A stretch of DNA of 64,000 bases from contig CAKOQM010000001.1 in assembly GCA_934101275.1 (NCBI GenBank), positions 1 to 64,000 on the forward strand, in the 5' to 3' direction. This DNA comes from an uncultured Bacilli bacterium. GTDB lineage: Bacteria > Bacillota_I > Bacilli_A > RF39 > UBA660. Below the pieces are notes generated by a model. It ran no database searches, was not told the origin of the DNA, and saw nothing but the letters and a program-made list of their open reading frames with translations. The translations under genes and the position numbers were made by a program. Below are positions 58,734-64,000 of the stretch, piece by piece. Each line of letters begins with the position of its first letter. Within the stretch, counting starts at the first letter, position 1.

Positions 58734-59084
58734 CTAATTTTTAGGTTTAAAAATAAAAGATAAGACAAAAGCAAAAATAACAGCACTCGTTATTGCCGCG
58801 GAACTTTTGACAAGTAAACCACTAAAGAGACCTAAAATTCCCATTTCATGGTAACCTTCTATAACACTTTGATAAAGCATATTACCAAAGTTAGAAATCA
58901 AAATCGTCGCGCCTGCTCCTCCAAAAGATATAAGTTTTGGATAAAGGCCAAAGAAAGCTAAAATAGCCCCTAAAACAGTAAACATAGAAGTGATATGGCC
59001 AGGTGTTAATTTTGTATTATCTAAGATAAGTTGGGCGACAAGACAAAAAAGACCTGTGACCAAAAAAGCATTTATATAAATCAT
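58734..59084 (-). CDS. spoVAE: Stage V sporulation protein AE
   Basis: 116 aa, four membrane helices (FLVTGLFCLVAQLILDNTKLTPGHITSMFTVLGAILAFFG...). SpoVAE is an integral membrane part of the forespore dipicolinic acid channel. Its ATG overlaps the spoVAD stop (ATGA). Last gene of spoVACDE. Confidence 0.93.
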   Translation of the reverse strand: MIYINAFLVTGLFCLVAQLILDNTKLTPGHITSMFTVLGAILAFFGLYPKLISFGGAGATILISNFGNMLYQSVIEGYHEMGILGLFSGLLVKSSAAITSAVIFAFVLSFIFKPKN

Positions 59085-60061
59085 TTTGTGACCTCCAAAC
59101 TAACAGCATGAGCAATGGCTGGAATTGTTATTTTTTGATTAACAAGAAAAGGATTATGTAAGGAACCCGTTCCTATAATCAAAATACGATGATACTTATT
59201 AGATTTTAAGATTTTTCCAAATAAATAAAGTGGTAAAGCAACAGGGCCGCTGGCACCTGCATTTGTTTCTTCCTGATTTTTTAAATATAATTCGCAGCCA
59301 GCATCTAAATGTTTTGTAAGTTTTATGTGATAGGCTTGTTTTAAATATTCTTTTAATATTTTTGATCCAATACAACCTAAGTCTCCTGTTAAAATAAGAT
59401 CATAATAATCTATAGAACGTTTCATTTCCTTTAAATGTTCATTTAAAACATCCGCGGCAGCAGGGGCCATGATCGCTCCCATATGGCTTGTATCGTTTTG
59501 TCCCATATCAATAACTTTACCAATCGTATAACTTTCTATTTTTATAGAAGAAGGCTCCTTTGTAAGTAAAACACTAACACTACCCGTGGCCGTAAACGTC
59601 GCAGTTAAGGGTCTTGGCGCGCCGTATTCAATAGGATAACGAAATTGCTTTTCAGCCGATAAATTATGTGATGATGTCACACAGATTCCTAAAGCTTTTG
59701 TTTTATTTTCGAGAAATTCCGCGGCTAGAAATAGACTTTCCACAAAAGATGCGCAGGCGGAATAAACACCTAAATAAGGTATATTATAATAACGAGCCGC
59801 ATAACTAGATGTTCCAATTTGATTCGATAAGTCCCCTGAAACAAGTAAAGAAATCTGACTTGGTAACAGGTGATTTTTTTCTAGTAAATTATCTACAGCA
59901 ACTTTTTGCATTTTAATTTCTGCTTGTTCAAATGTACTTGCTTTAAAATAAAAATCATCTAAAGTCATATCATAATCTTTTACACTCCCCTCTTTTTCGA
60001 AAGGTCCCGCAATTGTAAAAGTATCTTTGATATAGACATTATTTATTTTTTTACTAGCCAT
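59081..60061 (-). CDS. spoVAD: Stage V sporulation protein AD
   Basis: 326 aa, thiolase-fold protein that binds dipicolinic acid. NVYIKDTFTIAGPFEKEG, GTSSYAARYYNIPYLGVYSACASFVESLFLAAEF (Cys near residue 106), RPLTATFTATGSVSVLL and GCELYLKNQEETNAGASGPVALPLYLFG are diagnostic. It overlaps spoVAC by 8 bp and spoVAE by 4 bp. Confidence 0.95.
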   Translation of the reverse strand: MASKKINNVYIKDTFTIAGPFEKEGSVKDYDMTLDDFYFKASTFEQAEIKMQKVAVDNLLEKNHLLPSQISLLVSGDLSNQIGTSSYAARYYNIPYLGVYSACASFVESLFLAAEFLENKTKALGICVTSSHNLSAEKQFRYPIEYGAPRPLTATFTATGSVSVLLTKEPSSIKIESYTIGKVIDMGQNDTSHMGAIMAPAAADVLNEHLKEMKRSIDYYDLILTGDLGCIGSKILKEYLKQAYHIKLTKHLDAGCELYLKNQEETNAGASGPVALPLYLFGKILKSNKYHRILIIGTGSLHNPFLVNQKITIPAIAHAVSLEVTK

Positions 60062-60491
60062 AAATGATCACCCCTAAAATTCCTAAGAAAAAGGCACTTA
60101 CCATACCGTATAATAATACACTTCCTGCCAAGCGAAAAAAATTAGAACCAAGACCTGTAATAAGGCCATCACGTCTATAATCTAAGGCGGCTGAAGTAAC
60201 CGAATGGGCAAATCCTGTTGTTGGTAAAAAAAGACCGGCCTGACACTTACTTACCCATGTATCAAAAAAGCCTAACGAGGTCAAAAAACTAGAAGCAAAT
60301 ATCATTGTAATGCAAAGCCATACAAAAGCTTCTTTTTGGGGAATACCAAAACAATTTTCTAACACCGTCACAAAAATTTGACCCATTAATCCTATTAATC
60401 CTCCCACGAAAAAAGAAATAAAAGCACGTTTCATTTTAGGCTCTTTTGGTTTTAACTCATCCACTAATTTTTGATATTCATCTTTATTCAT
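60054..60491 (-). CDS. spoVAC: Stage V sporulation protein AC
   Basis: 145 aa from ATG 60491 (AGGAGGACAGAT). YQKLVDELKPKEPKMKRAFISFFVGGLIGLMGQ is the typical SpoVAC start; five membrane helices; FLPTTGFAHSVTSAALDYRRDGLITGLGSNFFRLAG is the conserved block. In B. subtilis SpoVAC is mechanosensitive and passes dipicolinic acid. First gene of the operon; spoVAA/AB/AF are absent, as in clostridial-type operons. Confidence 0.95.
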   Translation of the reverse strand: MNKDEYQKLVDELKPKEPKMKRAFISFFVGGLIGLMGQIFVTVLENCFGIPQKEAFVWLCITMIFASSFLTSLGFFDTWVSKCQAGLFLPTTGFAHSVTSAALDYRRDGLITGLGSNFFRLAGSVLLYGMVSAFFLGILGVIIYG

Positions 60492-60587
60492 ATCTGTCCT
60501 CCTAGCCCTAGTATGGAATGTTTTTTTAAAATTATACCCATAGACAGGCAATCAAATGTATGGTAGGATTATAGACGAGGTGTAGAA

Positions 60588-61214
60588 ATGGAAGAAAGTG
60601 TAAAATTAACAGCCAAACAGGAAAAAGTTTTGGATTGCATAAAAAAGTATCAAGCAGAGCATGGTTTTCCCCCAGCCGTCAGAGAAATTTGTGAAATCCT
60701 AGGCTTATCAAGTCCTGCCACCGTACAATCCCATATTAATAATTTAAAAAAAGCCGGTGTGATTCGTAATTCAAGCAACAAATTTAGAACACTTGAATTA
60801 CTTGTTGACAATGAATATTTAAAAGAAGAAGATGGTATTATAAAGGTACCTTTACTTGGTAAAGTAACTGCAGGAAATCCTATCGAAGCTATTGAAAAGC
60901 CAAATGAATTTTTTGAACTTCCTGCTTGTTTAGTTCCTTTAAATAAAACAGTTTTCACTTTAAAAGTAAGTGGAGATTCTATGATTAATAAAGGTATCCA
61001 AGATGGGGATATTGTAATATTAGAAAAACAAAATGTTGCAAATAATGGGGATATTGTGGTAGCCATGACAGAAGATAATGAAGTGACTTTAAAAACTTTT
61101 TATAAGGAAGAGGATCATATCCGTTTACAACCTGAAAATGATACGATGAAGCCTTTTATTTTCCATAATGTGACCATTTTAGGAAAAGCTATTGGCCTTT
61201 TTCATCAATTTTAA
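60588..61214 (+). CDS. lexA: SOS repressor LexA
   Basis: 208 aa. N-terminal winged helix (LTAKQEKVLDCIKKYQAEHGFPPAVREICEILGLSSPATVQSHINNL), Ala-Gly cleavage bond in VTAGNPI near 94-95, catalytic Ser in KVSGDSMINKG near 130 and Lys in EVTLKTFYK near 168. All autocleavage residues are intact. I found no clear Bacillus-type SOS box (CGAAC-N4-GTTCG) directly upstream. Confidence 0.96.
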   Translation: MEESVKLTAKQEKVLDCIKKYQAEHGFPPAVREICEILGLSSPATVQSHINNLKKAGVIRNSSNKFRTLELLVDNEYLKEEDGIIKVPLLGKVTAGNPIEAIEKPNEFFELPACLVPLNKTVFTLKVSGDSMINKGIQDGDIVILEKQNVANNGDIVVAMTEDNEVTLKTFYKEEDHIRLQPENDTMKPFIFHNVTILGKAIGLFHQF

Positions 61215-61265
61215 ATAACCTAAAAAGGGTTATTTTTTTTCATGAAAAAACTCGTTTTTTAACGA
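61213..61265. terminator. Back-to-back terminators of lexA and phosphoketolase
   Basis: AAATAACC-TAAAAA-GGTTATT plus T run for lexA (+), followed by AAACTCG-TTTTTTAA-CGAGTTT arranged for the phosphoketolase (-). Confidence 0.8.
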
Positions 61266-61267
61266 GT

Positions 61268-63616
61268 TTAGAGATCCCAATGCCAGTTTGTAACTTCGTC
61301 TAAGTCTTTACCATATTCACGAATATAAACAGCATGTTTTTTTAATTGTTCTTCACAATATGTTTTTAAAGCAAGCGTATCAAATTCAGAAAGATATTTT
61401 AACGCTAGCAAGATTAAATGATAACGATCAAGTTTATTTTGAACACGCATATCAAAAGGTGTGGTAATAGTTCCTTCTTCTATATAACCACGAACATGGA
61501 TGTTTTGATTCGTTCTTTTGTAAGTCAATTCATGAATCACATTAGGATACCCATGAAAGGCCAAAACAACCGGTTTATTTTTAGTAAAAATAGCGTCAAA
61601 CTCTTTATCGGTTAGACCATGTGGGTGATCCTCGTGACTTTCTAGTTTCATTAAATCAACCACATTAACAACTCTTACCTTTAAATTAGGTAACCAATGT
61701 CTTAATATGCTTGTCGCCGCCATGACTTCAAGTGTTGGGGTGTCTCCTGCACAGGCCAAAACAATATCTGGATTATTATCTAAATCGTTACTGGCAAAGC
61801 CAAAGATACCAAGCCCTTTTTCACAATGGCGAATCGCTTCTTTCATTCCTAACCACTCTGGACGAGGATGTTTACTAGCAATAATTAAGTTAATATAATT
61901 TTCACTTTGTAAGCAGTGATCCATCACAGAAATCAAGGTATTGGCATCGCATGGTAAATAAATACGTGCGATCGATGATTTTTTGGTTAAAATATGATTA
62001 ATCATACCCGGATCTTGATGCGTATAACCATTATGATCTTGTTGCCAGCAATGACTTGTAACAAGTAAATTTAGACTCGCGATAGGTTTTCGCCAAGCAA
62101 GCTCACTAGAAACTTTAAGCCACTTAGCATGTTGACTAATCATAGAATCAACAATACGCATAAAAGATTCATAACTATGGAAAATACCATGTCTTCCCGT
62201 CAAAAGATAACCTTCTAATAAGCCTTCGCAGACATGTTCCGAAAGCATAGAATCAATCACACGGCCTTCCGTACTTAAAAGCTCATCATCGTCTAAAATT
62301 TTACCCTCAAATTGTCTTTTGGTAACTTCAAACACCGAATAAAGACGATTGGATAAAGCTTCATCTGGGCCAAAAAGACGGAAATTGGTCGGATTTAATG
62401 CAATCACATCTTTTAAGTAACGTCCAAGGACTTTCATATCTTCTTTTTCATCATTGCCAGGATACGGAATACGAATGCCATATTTTAAGATATTAGGAAG
62501 TTTTAACGGCTCTTTTACAAGACCGCCATTCGCATTTTTATTTGCACTCATTCTTCTTTCTTTTATAGGCATCACACGGCAGGTGTCTTTTAATCTTCCT
62601 TTTTCGTCAAATAATTCTTCTGGATGATAACTTTTAAGCCATCTTTCTAAAACTTCTAAGCTTTCGGGATGATTTTCATTTACCTCGACAGGAACTTGAT
62701 GAGACCGAAAGGAGTCTTCAATCTTTTTGCCATCGATTTCTTTTGGACCCGTAAATCCTTTTGGCGTTTTTAAAATAATCATGGGCCAAATAGGTCTTTT
62801 AGTAACCCCTTTTTCTCTTGCTTCTTCTTGGATTAATTTAATTCTTATGATGACTTCATCCATCACTCTGGCCATTTGTTCATGGATATTTTCTTCTTTT
62901 CCAGAATCAACAATATAAGGCTCCCAACCACAACCTTTAAAGAAAGATAAAAGCTCTTCTTCACTAATACGAGCAAAAATTGTTGGATTCGCAATTTTAT
63001 AACCATTAAGATGTAAAATTGGTAAAACAACACCATCTTTTTGAGCATTTAAAAGTTTGTTACAATGCCAACTCGTAGCAAGAGGTCCCGTTTCGGCTTC
63101 TCCATCGCCAACAATCACGGTGGCAATTAAAGATGGATTATCTAAAACGGCTCCGAAAGCATGAACGAGACTATATCCAAGTTCACCACCCTCATTAATA
63201 CTTCCGGGAACTTCTGGAGCCACATGACTTGATGTACCCCCTGGAAAACTAAAGTGTTTTAAAAATTTACGCAAACCCTCTTCATCTTCGGTAAATTCCT
63301 TATAACACTCCGTATACGTTCCTTCAAAATAAGATTGTACCATCGCGGATTGGCCCGCATGACCAGGACCTACCACCCACATCATATTTAAATTATATTT
63401 ATCAATGACGCGGTTACAATGAACATAGCAAAGATTTTGGCCAGGGGCACTCCCCCAGTGACCCACTAATTTTGTTTTTATATCTGAAAAAGAAAGAGGT
63501 CTTCTTAAAAGAGGATTATCTTTTAAATATAAAGCCGCGGCGGATAAATAATTGGAGGCTCTAAAATAACCATCTATTCTTTTTAATTCTTCTTCATTAA
63601 GTGTCATTTTCTGCAT
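61268..63616 (-). CDS. xfp: Xylulose-5-phosphate/fructose-6-phosphate phosphoketolase
   Basis: 782 aa, normal length. Thiamine-diphosphate enzyme giving acetyl phosphate plus glyceraldehyde-3-P (or erythrose-4-P). LVGHWGSAPGQNLCYVHCNRVI, GPGHAGQSAMVQSYFEGTYTE, FPGGTSSHVAPEVPGSINEGGELGYSLVHAFGAVLDNP, GDGEAETGPLATSWHCNK and QDHNGYTHQDPG are family blocks. ATG 63616 follows GAGAGGG. It implies a heterofermentative or bifid-type carbon route alongside PFL. Confidence 0.96.
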   Translation of the reverse strand: MQKMTLNEEELKRIDGYFRASNYLSAAALYLKDNPLLRRPLSFSDIKTKLVGHWGSAPGQNLCYVHCNRVIDKYNLNMMWVVGPGHAGQSAMVQSYFEGTYTECYKEFTEDEEGLRKFLKHFSFPGGTSSHVAPEVPGSINEGGELGYSLVHAFGAVLDNPSLIATVIVGDGEAETGPLATSWHCNKLLNAQKDGVVLPILHLNGYKIANPTIFARISEEELLSFFKGCGWEPYIVDSGKEENIHEQMARVMDEVIIRIKLIQEEAREKGVTKRPIWPMIILKTPKGFTGPKEIDGKKIEDSFRSHQVPVEVNENHPESLEVLERWLKSYHPEELFDEKGRLKDTCRVMPIKERRMSANKNANGGLVKEPLKLPNILKYGIRIPYPGNDEKEDMKVLGRYLKDVIALNPTNFRLFGPDEALSNRLYSVFEVTKRQFEGKILDDDELLSTEGRVIDSMLSEHVCEGLLEGYLLTGRHGIFHSYESFMRIVDSMISQHAKWLKVSSELAWRKPIASLNLLVTSHCWQQDHNGYTHQDPGMINHILTKKSSIARIYLPCDANTLISVMDHCLQSENYINLIIASKHPRPEWLGMKEAIRHCEKGLGIFGFASNDLDNNPDIVLACAGDTPTLEVMAATSILRHWLPNLKVRVVNVVDLMKLESHEDHPHGLTDKEFDAIFTKNKPVVLAFHGYPNVIHELTYKRTNQNIHVRGYIEEGTITTPFDMRVQNKLDRYHLILLALKYLSEFDTLALKTYCEEQLKKHAVYIREYGKDLDEVTNWHWDL

Positions 63617-63668
63617 ACTATTTCCCTCTCTATCCTATAAACAGTATACAATAATTAAGAAAAAAACA

Positions 63669-64000
63669 CTAGTCATTTTTTGACTTCGTGCTTTTCTTTT
63701 TCTTAGGTTCTTCTTTCTCTAATAAATCTCTTATCTCTTCTAAAAGTCTTACTTCATCACTTTTTTTAGGCGTTTCTTTTTTAGGCTCTTCTTTCTTTTC
63801 TAAATGTGTAATTTTATTAATAAATTTAACAAGTAAGAAAATACAGAAAGAAACAATTAAAAAATCAATAACACTTTGAATAAACATACCATATTGAATA
63901 TTGGCATCTTTAATAGTAAGTGATAAACCAGAAAAATCAATACCACCTAAAACAATCCCTAAAAGAGGGGTTAAAATATTATTAACAAGAGAGGAGACAA
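63669..64000 (-). CDS. mscL: Large-conductance mechanosensitive channel MscL (5' end outside window)
   Basis: The frame runs off the right edge: VSSLVNNILTPLLGIVLGGI, then DFSGLSLTIKDANIQYGMFIQSVIDFLIVSFCIFLLVKFINKI is the periplasmic loop and TM2 of MscL, followed by a Lys/Glu-rich cytoplasmic tail with a helix (VRLLEEIRDLLEKE, the C-terminal bundle). The internal ATG at 63887 is not the start. Osmotic safety valve. The first ~25 residues are missing from the window. Confidence 0.93.
   Translation of the reverse strand, partial: VSSLVNNILTPLLGIVLGGIDFSGLSLTIKDANIQYGMFIQSVIDFLIVSFCIFLLVKFINKITHLEKKEEPKKETPKKSDEVRLLEEIRDLLEKEEPKKKKSTKSKND

Noticed and set aside
60540..60588. SOS box in front of lexA
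   Set aside because: No CGAAC-N4-GTTCG-like palindrome could be found; the lineage may use another LexA site.
1..64000. CRISPR array
   Set aside because: No regularly spaced direct repeats with unique spacers and no cas genes were found; repeats seen are operators, hairpins or iterons.
1..64000. Mollicutes-type genetic code (TGA = Trp)
   Set aside because: Trp is TGG throughout and TGA ends several genes (scpB, the S41 gene, the 50-aa phage protein).

Overview
The window is a low-GC, AT-rich Firmicutes (Bacilli-type) chromosome segment using the standard code. TGA is used as a stop, tryptophan is TGG, and the one tRNA carries an encoded CCA. Gene content is monoderm and sporulation-competent: SpoIVB, SpoIIM-like, SpoVAC/D/E, RbgA, LtaS-like, 6S RNA and a CIRCE-controlled htpG. 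Pyruvate formate-lyase with its activase and a phosphoketolase point to an anaerobic fermenter. An uncultured gut lineage near RF39/Erysipelotrichales is a reasonable guess, but this is inference.

Layout. 0-2.5 kb: a degraded accessory patch (S41-like protein, 5'-truncated ComEC-type metallo-beta-lactamase, frameshifted HAD gene). 2.6-19 kb: housekeeping (scpAB, tRNA-Leu, rnr, marR with a heterodimeric ABC exporter, rpmB, signal peptidase, rbgA, rnhB, LtaS-like, topA). 19-21 kb: a surface protein behind a promoter whose spacer holds a run of ten G, a candidate phase-variable switch; a decayed paralogue with the same promoter and leader lies at 55.9-57.2 kb on the other strand. 21-41.6 kb: pflBA, GNAT (start codon inside a perfect inverted repeat), obgE, htpG, mutS, kinase-like genes, nusB-hipA-like-xseAB-proS, spoIVB, spoIIM-like, mnmA.

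41.9-49.8 kb holds the main discovery: a complete ~7.9-kb filamentous-phage (inovirus-like) prophage of a Gram-positive host, integrated at the chromosomal dif site. attL is a near-canonical dif; attR keeps the XerD arm but has a degenerate XerC arm, as expected for a phage that borrows host XerC/D. It encodes a Zot/pI-type ATPase, a pVIII-like major coat protein, signal-peptide-bearing pIII-like proteins, small membrane proteins, a cI-like repressor on a divergent switch, and a pMV158-type (Rep_2) HUH replication protein. The matching nick motif TACTACGAC lies in the loop of a 10-bp hairpin just upstream of rep, beside five TGACACA repeats. A virion module joined to a plasmid-type rolling-circle replicon is visible base by base.

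49.8-64 kb: ZIP transporter, xerD, rarA, gpsA-like, tcdA, 6S RNA, holA, spoVAC/D/E, lexA, phosphoketolase, mscL (cut by the window edge). Genes left of dif run mostly + and genes right of it mostly -, so transcription converges on dif. This fits the replication terminus, and xerD lies only about 2 kb away.
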